64,000 nt of DNA from a virus: the IMG/VR virus record IMGVR_UViG_3300005518_000003, positions 1 through 64,000 of that record; one strand, 5' to 3'. Under the pieces are notes generated by a model, which saw only the letters and a program-made list of their open reading frames with translations, searched no databases and was not told the origin of the DNA. The stretch's first letter is position 1; every line of letters begins with the position of its first letter. The translations under genes and the position numbers were made by a program. Positions 1 to 8,167 of the stretch are shown in pieces.

Positions 1-642
1 CGCGTGGCGCGCGATGTGACGATCGCGCGAGACATTGCGGCGCACGTGCGCACGCTCGGTGCTGTCGTGATCACCGCGGACGGTATGTCCGACACGGAAG
101 ATCGAGCCGATGGCCGCCTAAAGCAGGGAATTAGTGACCTTTTTGCCGAGCACGAGCGTCACCAGATCGCCGATCGCACGCGCCAGGGGCTCGCAGTGAT
201 GCGCGCGAGGGGTCTCCGCACGGGAAAGGTGCCGTACGGCTTCCAGATCGCCTCCCAAGGGCCGCTGTCGAAGAAATCCGGACGTCCCCTTCCCTTGGAG
301 CTGCACGAGGCAGAGCAAACGGTGTGTGCGTACGTGGTGCGTCTACACGAGGGAGGAGCCAGCGTCTCACATATCGTCGACGAGCTTCAGGATCGCGGCT
401 TCAGATCGCGCGCCGACCGCGCTCTTGAGCCAAAGCAGGTACGACGCATCATTGACAACTGCGAAGGGCTTCGGAAGCTGTTTCCGGAACATGCCGGCGG
501 CAGGCTCGGAAAGATCCTTTCGTGTGGCCGCGGTCATGTGCACGAGGACGCGCGCGAAGGATCGTACTGTTGTCGAAACGAGTGTGCAGCCGACCGTGGG
601 ACGTACGAACCGATGAGACGAATCGAATGGAGAAAAAAATGA
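1..642 (+). CDS. Serine recombinase (resolvase/integrase family), 5' end outside the window
   Basis: The reading frame is open from base 1, so the N-terminus with the catalytic serine lies upstream. What remains ends a resolvase catalytic domain (the AEHERHQIADRTRQGL stretch is the typical long E-helix) and then shows the GKVPYGF junction and a short recombinase-type DNA-binding region with a helix-turn-helix-like GGASVSHIVDEL segment. Such enzymes integrate phages or invert segments through a phosphoserine intermediate. The visible C-terminal part is short for a large integrase, so a resolvase/invertase role is equally possible. The stop overlaps the start of the next gene (ATGA). Confidence 0.8.
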   Translation, partial: RVARDVTIARDIAAHVRTLGAVVITADGMSDTEDRADGRLKQGISDLFAEHERHQIADRTRQGLAVMRARGLRTGKVPYGFQIASQGPLSKKSGRPLPLELHEAEQTVCAYVVRLHEGGASVSHIVDELQDRGFRSRADRALEPKQVRRIIDNCEGLRKLFPEHAGGRLGKILSCGRGHVHEDAREGSYCCRNECAADRGTYEPMRRIEWRKK

Positions 643-962
643 GTGATGGTCAGTTCAAGGAATTCAGTCCCGAAGAAATGCGTGCGGTTGCGTTTCGCAT
701 TGGAGATCTTCTGCTCAGGTTGCCTGCGCTCTCTCGACACCTGCGACACGAACATCCGTTCGATACTTACCGAGACTACGTGCAACTGGACCAGAGCACC
801 TCCGACAAAATTGAACGTGCAGCGGTGGAATATCTACACGATCTTTTGCGCGCCAGGACGTTGAAGACGCCGGACATCATGAAGAAGTGGTTCAGCGAAG
901 ATCCGTGGGAGTACAACCCGACAGAAAACCTAGGCGATCCGCCTGCTTGGTTGTTTGGCTGA
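639..962 (+). CDS. Small hypothetical protein coupled to the recombinase
   Basis: A 107-residue protein beginning MSDGQFKEFSPEEM. The ATG overlaps the recombinase stop (ATGA) and is preceded by a purine-rich GGAGAAAAAA, so it is probably translationally coupled. It is predicted helical and soluble, with acidic and hydrophobic heptads and no cysteines or membrane segment. I recognise no family. Its position suggests an accessory or directionality role with the recombinase, but only the coupling supports that. Confidence 0.6.
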   Translation: MSDGQFKEFSPEEMRAVAFRIGDLLLRLPALSRHLRHEHPFDTYRDYVQLDQSTSDKIERAAVEYLHDLLRARTLKTPDIMKKWFSEDPWEYNPTENLGDPPAWLFG

Positions 963-979
963 AGCCAGAGCGGCGCGAG

Positions 980-1501
980 TTACTTCTTGCCCCTAGGAAT
1001 GCGGTGCGGCAGGTCTTTCTTCGCGACCTTGGCTGGTGCCGCGGCGGAAGCGAGAGCTGCCAGCTCGGCCGGCGGTGCGAACGGCTTACTGGCCTCCGTG
1101 AGCTCTTCGATCAACGCGATGATCCATTCGCCCGTGTCGACGTTCTCGAGCACCGCGTACGGCTGATCGAACGCGTTGAGCACGTAGGTGAAAATGCGGC
1201 CGATCCATTTCGCAGGCTGATACTTGTTGGGACCCGAGTATTCGATCCCGCCGAAGGCCCAATTCACTTGCACGATCGTGCCGGGCTCGAAGCCTCCCGT
1301 GGGTAGGCTCGTCGCGTAGTTGAGATGGACGGCTTCGTTCGAGGCATCGTCGTCGCTCATGAAGAACGGCGACGCACTGTTTCCAGCGCCGCCGCCGATC
1401 GAGCATACGAGCCAGCCGTCGACTTCGTTTTCGACGCGAGGGAGCGTCAGTTGCCAAATGCGACGGAAGTCGAGCGTGATCGTATCGAATTGGTTGGCCA
1501 T
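980..1501 (-). CDS. Hypothetical beta-rich protein
   Basis: A 173-residue protein beginning MANQFDTITLDFRRIW. The first 130 residues are rich in aromatic and beta-prone stretches (GGIEYSGPN, WIGRIFTYVL). An alanine- and proline-rich linker follows, then a basic tail ending RIPRGKK. It is the last gene of a long leftward run that includes fibre-like proteins, so a virion role is likely. No family recognised. Confidence 0.6.
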   Translation of the reverse strand: MANQFDTITLDFRRIWQLTLPRVENEVDGWLVCSIGGGAGNSASPFFMSDDDASNEAVHLNYATSLPTGGFEPGTIVQVNWAFGGIEYSGPNKYQPAKWIGRIFTYVLNAFDQPYAVLENVDTGEWIIALIEELTEASKPFAPPAELAALASAAAPAKVAKKDLPHRIPRGKK

Positions 1502-1511
1502 GAAAATAATG

Positions 1512-2627
1512 TTAGCGGCGTTTGCGCATTTCTGCTCGGATTTCGCTAACGAGGACCGTCGCTTTACCGCCGGCTCGTTTGGCTAGGGATTCGAGTCGTT
1601 CCACACGAGCGCGTAACTGAGTCTTCGATGGCGACGTCTGGAGACGTGCAAGCACTTCCGTTGCCTCAGATCGAACACGAGCAAGAAGAGGATTCGGGTC
1701 GCCACCGCTTCCTCCGTCACTTTCCGTAGCGAACGCAGCGATTGCGTTCATCATCAAATTGTCTTCGAGCTCGACGTTGCTCTGCGTAACAAAGGACGCA
1801 AGAGCCGCGAATGATTGCGCCAGCTCTTTGATCGACTCACTCGAGCCGATCAGTGCGCCCGTCGCAACGAGTTGCAGCACTACTTCTTCGACGAGCGCCG
1901 CCGCCGTCGTGAAGCTCGCCGCCGAGCTAAGCGTGAGCGCAGCATCTGCGGTTACCGCGGCCTGCGCGTTGAGACTCGAAGCTGTTGTAAGGGCCAGCTC
2001 CGGAGAGATCACGGCCTCGGAGAGAGAAGGCAACGCTGCGCCAGCTTGGAGCGATTGTGCTGTTTCGAGGGTAGCGTCAGAGCTTGAGGAGAGCGCGCTC
2101 GCGGCGCTGAGCGTCTCGGTAGCCTCTTGGATCTCGACCGCTTCGGTTTGAAAATCCGTCGCGACGGATAGCGCCAAGGCACCCTCACGAGATAGGGATG
2201 CATCCAATGCAATCGCCGCGGAGGCCGATAGAGACTGGGCGTCTTCTACGACCTTTCCGCCTTCCGTGGAGAAGGCCGATGCGGTCGTGAGTGTTTCGGA
2301 AGCCTCCAGAATGGCGATGTCGTCGGTCACTAGGGCGCTCGCTGCCGTCAAACTTTGCGCGGTCTCTTCCACCAGAGCAGCGTCTTCGGTGAGTGCCGCG
2401 GCGACATCGAACGCCACACTGTCTTCGTAGATTTGTGGAGCGACAGGTTGCTCGCCCTCAATAATGCTGGGGGCCGTTGGCGTATCGAACTCGTTGAAAA
2501 AGTTCGGAAGCAGCGCGCCGAAGTACGACCCGTTGACGAATCCAGCCGTGTTGATGTTGGCGCCCGTTCCGCCGTAGCCAATTTGCTGAATTGCAAAGGC
2601 GCTCGCTCCCGTTCGATAAACGGGCAC
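1512..2627 (-). CDS. Repetitive alpha-helical fibre-like protein
   Basis: A 371-residue protein starting at GTG behind a strong GGAGGAG site 13 bases upstream. Residues about 70-270 are a tandem array of degenerate 22-26 residue repeats of the form [DE]AALxEEaxxLtaASAL, nearly all Ala, Ser, Thr, Glu and Leu. This is the composition of a long trimeric coiled coil or solenoid shaft. The N-terminal 60 residues are Gly/Phe/Asn-rich and could be an attachment domain. The C-terminal 60 residues are basic and helical. It is best read as a virion fibre or spike shaft; the repeat is plain in the sequence, the role is inferred. Confidence 0.65.
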   Translation of the reverse strand: MPVYRTGASAFAIQQIGYGGTGANINTAGFVNGSYFGALLPNFFNEFDTPTAPSIIEGEQPVAPQIYEDSVAFDVAAALTEDAALVEETAQSLTAASALVTDDIAILEASETLTTASAFSTEGGKVVEDAQSLSASAAIALDASLSREGALALSVATDFQTEAVEIQEATETLSAASALSSSSDATLETAQSLQAGAALPSLSEAVISPELALTTASSLNAQAAVTADAALTLSSAASFTTAAALVEEVVLQLVATGALIGSSESIKELAQSFAALASFVTQSNVELEDNLMMNAIAAFATESDGGSGGDPNPLLARVRSEATEVLARLQTSPSKTQLRARVERLESLAKRAGGKATVLVSEIRAEMRKRR

Positions 2628-2630
2628 GGC

Positions 2631-3098
2631 TCACTCCTCCGTGAGGAACGAAACCTCGGAGGTCGGAAATATGATCGCGGCGCGGTTCACGAGTGCGAGC
2701 CCTCGACCTGGGCCGATCGCAATGCCTTCGGGGTACGGCTTCACGATGCCGGATGCCGCCACGGCCGCGAAGACCCACGCGTCGAGATCGCCCGCAACGA
2801 TCGTTGGCTGCGCGGTGTATGCGGCGAGATCGAGAAGGTAACCGGAAAGGGGGTTTGTTCCCGGATCCTCATCGGTCTCGTTGACGGCCGCGGGCGTCAC
2901 CGTCGATCCTGGCGTCCCGCGCGCGCTGAGACGACGAACGAGGAAGCCGGCGCCAGCTCCGGGAGCCGCGAAGGCCACGACGGAGATCTCACGACAGATG
3001 ATCGTCTTCGTCGCATGCGGATTCCAAAGCGCGCAAATCGCGTGTTGATCCGTCGCGGCGGTCGCTGCTGTCGTCCCTGAAACGCGATAGCGAGCCAT
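2631..3098 (-). CDS. Hypothetical virion-associated protein
   Basis: A 155-residue protein beginning MARYRVSGTTAATAATDQH. It has an alternating hydrophobic pattern and many Gly, Ala and Pro residues, as in small jelly-roll decoration proteins. Its C-terminus (AAIIFPTSEVSFLTEE) closes a predicted strand pair. It sits 3 bases from the next downstream gene and between two fibre-like proteins. I do not recognise a specific family. Confidence 0.6.
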   Translation of the reverse strand: MARYRVSGTTAATAATDQHAICALWNPHATKTIICREISVVAFAAPGAGAGFLVRRLSARGTPGSTVTPAAVNETDEDPGTNPLSGYLLDLAAYTAQPTIVAGDLDAWVFAAVAASGIVKPYPEGIAIGPGRGLALVNRAAIIFPTSEVSFLTEE

Positions 3099-3101
3099 GA
3101 T

Positions 3102-3674
3102 TTAGGTCAAAGAAGCGGTGACGGTGACGTTGATCGTGTCACCATTCACGGCCGGACGATCTCCGCCCGTGAAATTGCCCTCGCCGAGGAGCGTCCCCGT
3201 TGTTCCGCCTTTCGTCGAATTGTCGGCCATAAAACTTCCTGCGATTGTCACCGTCGCGTTGATCGAAAAGCTCGCCTTTGCGGCCGAATTGTCCACGGAA
3301 CCCGACGCGATCGTTCCTGGCATGAACGCGGGTCTCGTCGCGTTGGAGTATCCGGTGTCCTCTGCCCAGCCGGCGTGAGAGCCCATCGTGTCGGCGGCGG
3401 CGTACGTGTTGCCTGCGCCAGGCCCCGTAATGAGCCCCACGAACCACGAAGGCGCCGCGAGTCCCGTTTTTAGTGTCGCATCGAGATATTTGTTTCGTCC
3501 GGCCGTGACAACGAGGTTCTTGAAGTCATCGGCCCACTTGAGGTTGCCGTCCTTGTCGAAACACTCGACGTGGTAGTGGTGCTCGATGGTGACGGTAAGA
3601 TGTTGTTCTCCGCTTTTGGCCAGCTCGGCACCCATGCCCAAAAAGGCCTTCATCTTCTCGATGAAGCGGCTCAT
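3102..3674 (-). CDS. Phage fibre/decoration-like protein
   Basis: A 190-residue protein. From about residue 50 it shows the pattern of a small phage surface protein family: FKNLVVTAGRNKYLDATL, then a WFVGLI strand, a MGSHAGWAEDT turn, ASFSIN, and a C-terminal NSTKGGTTGTLLGEG segment with the NGDTINVTVT strand. These proteins occur in tailed-phage virions as fibre or tail accessory proteins. The N-terminal 35 residues are amphipathic and helical. The ATG overlaps the stop of the upstream gene (ATGA). Assignment rests on pattern memory of the family. Confidence 0.65.
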   Translation of the reverse strand: MSRFIEKMKAFLGMGAELAKSGEQHLTVTIEHHYHVECFDKDGNLKWADDFKNLVVTAGRNKYLDATLKTGLAAPSWFVGLITGPGAGNTYAAADTMGSHAGWAEDTGYSNATRPAFMPGTIASGSVDNSAAKASFSINATVTIAGSFMADNSTKGGTTGTLLGEGNFTGGDRPAVNGDTINVTVTASLT

Positions 3675-3886
3675 AGCTTCAGCTCGCCGACGTCTGACGG
3701 GGTGATCGACACCGTCTCGAATCCTGGAAGCTTCAGCTCCTCGACCGTGATTTCGATTGTGTCACCCGTCGCTTCGAAGATCGTAACACGGCAGATGTGG
3801 CCGTCTTCGGTTTTGCCCGTCCAAGTGCGACCGCGCTTCCCGTTGACGTCCACGATGTGGGGATCCTTCAGCGCGACTAGCCGCAT
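3671..3886 (-). CDS. Small hypothetical protein
   Basis: A 71-residue beta-rich protein (MRLVALKDPHIVDVNGKRG) with a WTGKTEDGHICRVTI hairpin. Its stop overlaps the start of the fibre-like gene downstream, so the two are probably made together. No family recognised. Confidence 0.55.
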   Translation of the reverse strand: MRLVALKDPHIVDVNGKRGRTWTGKTEDGHICRVTIFEATGDTIEITVEELKLPGFETVSITPSDVGELKL

Positions 3887-3918
3887 GCGGATAGCCTACA
3901 TGTAAGGCTTCGCAGAGT

Positions 3919-4785
3919 CTATTGCGGAAGCATCGCTGCCATACCCAGCACCCCGACCTGCGCGGTGAGCTGCGAATCGGCAACGCCGTCAGAGATATCG
4001 CCAAACGGGTTCTTGAAGACGCGTGTGAAACGCTCCAGAGATGGATTGTTCGGTGCCCATCCCAAGCATGTCGCTTCGTTGCGAAGCCAGTGCTCGCGAT
4101 GCATGAGAATGAGCATCGCGGCGAGCACTTCTTCCTCCGGCGGCACGCTTTGATCGTGGAAGTGCAGCGTTCCGCGGTCGGTTGCGTCCCAGCAAATCCG
4201 CCCATTTCGTTCGGCGATCATGCTCGAGCGGTGCGCAAGGATGTAGACGTGGCCCGTGAGACCGCCGCGAACGACGATGTAACGATCGCGCGCCCAAGTC
4301 CCGTGCTGCTCGACGGTGAGAAACGCGAGGAGCGATTCGGTCGCGGGTGCGCACGCATCGACGAAGCAATTCGGGCAGCACGGTGTGGGGCGATTCACGG
4401 TCGCCGCCGCTTCGGCTTCTTCTTTCTCGGCGACCTTCTCCAGCTCCTTCGACGTCACGCCAGAGTCGCGATGCTCGACGATCTCGATGTGGCCATCCTT
4501 GAATTTCACCGCCGAAAGCACGGCGGGACCGGGCCGGAGAACATTGACGATCTCGGGACCAACCTTTTCGAGCGGTGCGTTGATGAGCACCTCGGTTGCG
4601 TCTTCGGCGATCTCTTCTTTGATCCATCCGCGATCGAGCAGGATCGTTCCGATCTTCACGAGCGCTTTCTTCTCCAGCGGCGTCGGATCGACGATCGAGA
4701 GCTTCGTCTTCTTGTTTCGGTACGGCGATGCCGCTGGTTCGAGTCGAAGATCGCCGTTGAAGGTCGGCACGTACCAAGCTTTCAT
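3919..4785 (-). CDS. Hypothetical protein with CCPNC metal-binding-like motif
   Basis: A 288-residue protein. I chose the ATG at 4785 (MKAWYVPTFNGDL) because GGAGACA lies directly upstream; an in-frame start 23 codons earlier has no such site. Residues 1-110 look like a small beta domain carrying a conserved-looking KIGTILLDRGWIKEE stretch. After an acidic linker comes PTPCCPNCFVDAC, a cysteine cluster. A His/Trp-rich C-terminal half contains HFHDQS and HREHW. It may bind metal. No family recognised. Confidence 0.6.
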   Translation of the reverse strand: MKAWYVPTFNGDLRLEPAASPYRNKKTKLSIVDPTPLEKKALVKIGTILLDRGWIKEEIAEDATEVLINAPLEKVGPEIVNVLRPGPAVLSAVKFKDGHIEIVEHRDSGVTSKELEKVAEKEEAEAAATVNRPTPCCPNCFVDACAPATESLLAFLTVEQHGTWARDRYIVVRGGLTGHVYILAHRSSMIAERNGRICWDATDRGTLHFHDQSVPPEEEVLAAMLILMHREHWLRNEATCLGWAPNNPSLERFTRVFKNPFGDISDGVADSQLTAQVGVLGMAAMLPQ

Positions 4786-4910
4786 GATGTCTCCTTCGAC
4801 TTGAATTTGATGAACCTGGAAGACGGACGATTCACGCGGCCGTTGGGCCACCAACCTACGAAGTCAACCGCAAACGGAGTCCTTGCTTGGTCGATTTCCG
4901 CAGAGGCTCT

Positions 4911-5489
4911 TCATCCCCCGAATCCTACCGCAGGTGGCGGCGGTTCAGTTGCCAGCGGCTTGACCGCGACCTGGTCGAGATAATCCTGCACCGTGGGCGC
5001 CTTGTCGACGGGCTTCTCTCCGTCGAGTTTCCTTCCGAGAAGTTTTTGTTCGAGCTCGGCGGCGATGTCGGTCATCCCTTCGCGGCGTGCAGTCGCGAGC
5101 GCTTCCACGAGGTTGTCGGGCGATTCCTTGCTCGTCTTCTGGTACTCCTGCCACGCCGCAATGATTTGCCGCATCATCTGCGCGCCGTAGGTCTCGGCGT
5201 TGTTTGGCATCACCCCGATCGGACCGGGGTTCAGCACTTTGTGTTCACCGAACATCACCGCTTCGGGTGCGCGCAAGCACATAAGGAGGTCATCGGACTG
5301 ATTCGCGATTCGCCCCAACTCACTGAGTCGATGCTCGAGTTTCGGATCATCGACGATCTTTTTCAGCTCCGTGCGAATTGCTTCGACGAGGTGCGCTGGA
5401 GCCGGCGCGTACTCACGCTGCGGAAGCTGCACGGAGCTTCCGTTCTGGATGGCGGCGAGCAGCGGAGGAATCGGTTGCGGTTGCATCAT
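4911..5489 (-). CDS. Hypothetical protein, probably from a leaderless message
   Basis: A 192-residue largely helical protein beginning MMQPQPIPPLLAAIQ. The start codon lies directly after GGTACAGTAAGCTCCC, a -10-like box with TTGGCA 16 bases farther upstream, so the transcript may begin at or near the ATG. The C-terminus is proline-rich. It opens the transcription unit running to 3671. No family recognised. Confidence 0.6.
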   Translation of the reverse strand: MMQPQPIPPLLAAIQNGSSVQLPQREYAPAPAHLVEAIRTELKKIVDDPKLEHRLSELGRIANQSDDLLMCLRAPEAVMFGEHKVLNPGPIGVMPNNAETYGAQMMRQIIAAWQEYQKTSKESPDNLVEALATARREGMTDIAAELEQKLLGRKLDGEKPVDKAPTVQDYLDQVAVKPLATEPPPPAVGFGG

Positions 5490-5505
5490 GGGAGCTTACT
5501 GTACC
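5490..5505 (-). promoter_or_regulatory. Promoter -10 region, GGTACAGTAAGCTC type
   Basis: Read leftward this is GGTACAGTAAGCTCCC, directly abutting the ATG of the 4911-5489 gene. TTGGCA sits 16 bases before TACAGT, a good sigma70-like pair. The same core recurs before other starts on both strands. Confidence 0.55.
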
Positions 5506-5528
5506 ACGACCGCGATTCGTGCCAAGGG

Positions 5529-5648
5529 TCACTCTTCGTCTTCATCGCGTATGTCTTCACCGCGGAAGAAGGCCACCCAGGCAAGCCATAGGTATTTCCC
5601 CAGCTCGGCGAGAACGATTGCAAACACGAGGATGATGACGATTTGCAT
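5529..5648 (-). CDS. 39-residue single-pass membrane protein
   Basis: A very short reading frame: MQIVIILVFAIVLAELGKY, continuing with LWLAWVAFF, then a charged tail ending DEDEE. The first 29 residues form one membrane helix and the C-terminus is acidic. It fits tightly between two same-strand genes. Several other proteins here have the same plan of one helix plus a charged tail. A virion-membrane or lysis role is possible but unproven. Confidence 0.55.
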   Translation of the reverse strand: MQIVIILVFAIVLAELGKYLWLAWVAFFRGEDIRDEDEE

Positions 5649-5654
5649 TAGTTC

Positions 5655-6407
5655 TCAGCCGTGGGCCGCTTGATCTCGTGCGAATTGGTTGATGTCGAGG
5701 TTTCTTGCGTCGATGCCCCGTGCGCTGTGGTGCACGGGGAGTGCTTCGCGTGCCGCCCAGACCATGAACCCGGCTTGTTGCAAAGTTAGACACGCACCGT
5801 AGTCCTCACCGAACGAGCGCGGGATGTTGGGCTGATGCGCTCGATAGTGAATCCGCGATCGAAAGAGGAGAGGGTGCCTTTCGTCGAGCTTGCCCGTAAC
5901 GGACATCCTTCCAATGGGACAATAGGATTCGACGAGCTTTGATGCTTCTTCGATCGCGTGACGCGTCATCGCGAAGAATCCCGCGCCCGCTACCGCGATC
6001 CTGAAGTAGCCGTGACCGTTGATCTCGAGTGTTGGACCGACATAACCGGTTTCTTTGTCGACGTCGTGCGACAAAAATTCGAACGTCGGTGTGATCGGTT
6101 CGTTTTTGGTCATGTAAAGCCCAGCCACAACGTGCGCCTTGCCGGCGGCGATCGGTTCGAGGACGGCTTCGATGTCCTTGGTTTGCCACGACATGTCGCC
6201 GTCGATACAAAGCATCACTTCGTAGTCGCTGAGGAGAAAGCGACCGACGAGCGTTGCGCGAGCGAACTCGACGTGGCTGATACCCACAAGCTCATCGTAT
6301 TTGATACGCCGCGAAATCTGGAGCGTGCGACCGAGAGATCGCTTGAACTCCGGATGCACGAAGTCGTGGATCGGCGTCGAGATCAGCGTTCGAGGTGTCT
6401 CGATCAT
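5655..6407 (-). CDS. Glycosyltransferase, GT-A fold (Anp1/GT2-like)
   Basis: A 250-residue protein. A nucleotide-sugar-binding start (PRTLISTPIHDFVHPE) is followed by LLSDYEVMLCIDGDMSW with a DGD metal-binding motif near residue 69, then HVVAGLYMTKN and a GAGFFAMTRHA segment typical of GT-A enzymes. A FGEDYGACLTLQQAG stretch late in the protein resembles the acceptor-side E/D-D element. It should transfer a sugar to a protein or glycan. In a virus this often decorates virion proteins or the host surface. The start overlaps the stop of the gene upstream (ATGA). Confidence 0.75.
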   Translation of the reverse strand: MIETPRTLISTPIHDFVHPEFKRSLGRTLQISRRIKYDELVGISHVEFARATLVGRFLLSDYEVMLCIDGDMSWQTKDIEAVLEPIAAGKAHVVAGLYMTKNEPITPTFEFLSHDVDKETGYVGPTLEINGHGYFRIAVAGAGFFAMTRHAIEEASKLVESYCPIGRMSVTGKLDERHPLLFRSRIHYRAHQPNIPRSFGEDYGACLTLQQAGFMVWAAREALPVHHSARGIDARNLDINQFARDQAAHG

Positions 6408-6574
6408 GCGTCGAACGTTGCATGGATGCGGATTAGGTACGAAGGGAAGTCCGTAGCCATCTTTGCGACGAACTGCTTGCCGGTACGCAGATCGCGTACG
6501 AGCACCAACCCTCTTGCTTCACGCTTTCGAGCGTTTCGACGATGGCGGCGGAGTCTTCGCGTTCGGGGATTCAT
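6404..6574 (-). CDS. Small basic protein
   Basis: A 56-residue protein beginning MNPRTRRLRRHRRNARKR: 18 residues with ten Arg or Lys, followed by a beta-like segment (GLVLVRDLRTGKQFVAKM). It overlaps the end of the next upstream gene by 56 bases in another frame and its stop overlaps the glycosyltransferase start. The MNP-plus-arginine N-terminus resembles the Arg/Asn-Pro patches of other proteins here. Function unknown; nucleic-acid or membrane-surface binding is plausible. Confidence 0.5.
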   Translation of the reverse strand: MNPRTRRLRRHRRNARKREARGLVLVRDLRTGKQFVAKMATDFPSYLIRIHATFDA

Positions 6575-6764
6575 GGTCTTGCTTCTGTTTGAGGTCGTGG
6601 GTTGCTTGCTCCATCGCACTGACGATCGAATGGCTCCCGCGAGTGTAAAAACGCACGCGTTCGCTCCACCATTCGACGTCTTCGTCGGAGATCTCTCGCT
6701 TCGCAAGCCTTCGGACTTGAGGAAGATCGCCGAGTTTCGGGTTCCAAAGAAGGGGTGCTGCCAT
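6519..6764 (-). CDS. Small hypothetical protein
   Basis: An 81-residue soluble protein (MAAPLLWNPKLGDLPQVRRLAKR) preceded by AAAGGAACGAA, a good ribosome binding site. The middle is helical and acidic (REISDEDVEWWSERV); the C-terminus is Pro/Ser/Lys-rich. The 3' end overlaps the next gene. No family recognised. Confidence 0.5.
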   Translation of the reverse strand: MAAPLLWNPKLGDLPQVRRLAKREISDEDVEWWSERVRFYTRGSHSIVSAMEQATHDLKQKQDHESPNAKTPPPSSKRSKA

Positions 6765-6857
6765 TTCGTTCCTTTCTTTGTTGCGGATCGCCGATTTGCA
6801 CGGCGCTTTTTCGGAGTATGAAACCGACGCGACTCTCAGCCGCCCATCCGCATTACT

Positions 6858-7112
6858 TCATCTAGTCGAAGGTGGAAGCTTGAGCAAATTCTGGTGATTG
6901 CAGTTTCGCCATCCGCCGATCGCTCCGATGTGGCCCTGGGACACGAACTGCATCACTTCCGCGAACATCATTGGCGGTGTGAGCGGAAGCTTCTCTAGCT
7001 CTTTCAAGAGCGACTCTTGAAACGCTACGGCTTGCGTTGGCGATAGCCAGAACTGAAGCTCGTGCTTCAGCGGGTTGTACCGCCACGACGGAGCGAAGGT
7101 GGATTCAGCCAC
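6858..7112 (-). CDS. Small hypothetical protein
   Basis: An 84-residue protein with a GTG start that overlaps the preceding stop (GTGGCTGAA context). It contains an amphipathic helix (AVAFQESLLKELEKL) and a Gly/Trp/Asn/His-rich end. No known motif. Confidence 0.5.
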   Translation of the reverse strand: MAESTFAPSWRYNPLKHELQFWLSPTQAVAFQESLLKELEKLPLTPPMMFAEVMQFVSQGHIGAIGGWRNCNHQNLLKLPPSTR

Positions 7113-7308
7113 CGGATCGCGCCTTGTATTCGGCGTCGAGCTGGGCTTCGGTTTTGAGTCCGAGCTCGGTAGCTAGGCATCGAGCAAGATCGACCGAATG
7201 CTTGGCGATTTGTTGAGGATTGCCGCCCGTTGTATGCGCAGCGATCGAACCGGCGATTAGGGCCGATGACAGCAACGTGTACTCCTCGTGTGACGGACCT
7301 CGACTCAT
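7105..7308 (-). CDS. Small hypothetical protein
   Basis: A 67-residue helical protein (MSRGPSHEEYTLLSSALIAG) with a GGTGGAGG site directly before the ATG. It overlaps both neighbours by a few bases, typical of a coupled viral operon. No family recognised. Confidence 0.5.
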   Translation of the reverse strand: MSRGPSHEEYTLLSSALIAGSIAAHTTGGNPQQIAKHSVDLARCLATELGLKTEAQLDAEYKARSGG

Positions 7309-7688
7309 CCTCCACCTTGCCCTTGTTCTTTGAAGAGCATCGCGCGTACGGCTGCGTCCTTCGATTCGAGAAGCTTGCGGAGCGCGACGGTGCGCTCGGG
7401 ATTACGTGGAAGCTTCTCGACGAGATGATACGCCATGGCGTGGAACGGCCGCGAAACCTCCTGAAGGTGCGACGGAAGATGTTCGTAGGCGAAAAATTGG
7501 AGAATCGGCTCGTTTTCCATCACCACTCCTAGGTAGGCTTCTGCGTCTTCTTTCTCAGCAAACCGTGCGACGACTCGAGATGTGACACCGTGCTCGCCTT
7601 CGGGCGTCGGAACGAGAACGTTGACCGCCCACGGACAATCGCGCGTCGTGATGATGCGCGATACAAACACTTCGGGAAATTTGTTCAT
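7305..7688 (-). CDS. Hypothetical protein
   Basis: A 127-residue protein. The ATG at 7688 is used because it forms TGATG with the upstream stop. It shows a beta-alpha layout: SRIITTRDCPWAVNVLV, then a helix with ARFAEKEDAEAYLG, then a helical C-terminal half. The C-terminus ends in Gly/Gln. No family recognised. Confidence 0.5.
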   Translation of the reverse strand: MNKFPEVFVSRIITTRDCPWAVNVLVPTPEGEHGVTSRVVARFAEKEDAEAYLGVVMENEPILQFFAYEHLPSHLQEVSRPFHAMAYHLVEKLPRNPERTVALRKLLESKDAAVRAMLFKEQGQGGG

Positions 7689-8149
7689 CACGCGACCTCT
7701 TTCCAGATCTGTCCGTCACGGATTCGACGGAGGGTCACACGTGAAACTCCGAACTCTTTGGACAACCTCAAGAGAGATTCTGAAGCCATGCGTTTACGCA
7801 GCGTCCGAACTTGTTTGGGCTTGAGCTTGCGCGTGTTGTCTCCAGCTCTGCGAGGAATGAAGCTACGAAGTGCGCGATCAATCTGTCCTTGTCGACGTTC
7901 GCCCATCAGAGGGCGCAAACGCTTCATGAGTACGGCGGCACGAAGACCTCGCAGAATGAGCTGGTAGCAGCGTTTGTAATACGAGGGACCGTTGCGTTTG
8001 ATCGAGAGATACTGCAATTCCCACAACGCTGCGACGCGCGAGACAACATCTCGATCTGTCATCGACAAAGAAATGCGAATTGCATTCGGAGCGCTCGGCG
8101 GACCACGCATGAAACTGCCTTCACCTTCCATAAGATCATCGCGGGTCAT
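7688..8149 (-). CDS. LAGLIDADG-type homing endonuclease with C-terminal helix-turn-helix
   Basis: A 153-residue protein. The start contains LMEGEGSF, the core of the GLLEGEGSF form of the LAGLIDADG motif, followed by IRISLSMTDRDVVSRVAALW, a characteristic core of phage-borne LAGLIDADG enzymes. The C-terminal 45 residues (KLKPKQVRTLRKRMAS ending LRRIRDGQIWKEV) form a helix-turn-helix tail shared with three other nucleases in this window. The first motif is short at its N-terminus, so the enzyme may be slightly truncated. It lies next to the tRNA-like element at 8168-8241, a common setting for homing genes. Confidence 0.65.
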   Translation of the reverse strand: MTRDDLMEGEGSFMRGPPSAPNAIRISLSMTDRDVVSRVAALWELQYLSIKRNGPSYYKRCYQLILRGLRAAVLMKRLRPLMGERRQGQIDRALRSFIPRRAGDNTRKLKPKQVRTLRKRMASESLLRLSKEFGVSRVTLRRIRDGQIWKEVA

Positions 8150-8167
8150 GAAAAATTCGGCCCGAGT

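Noticed and set aside
3922-4983. 353-codon open frame on the + strand
   Set aside because: Antisense shadow of the 3919-4785 gene, with no start signal and shadow-like composition.
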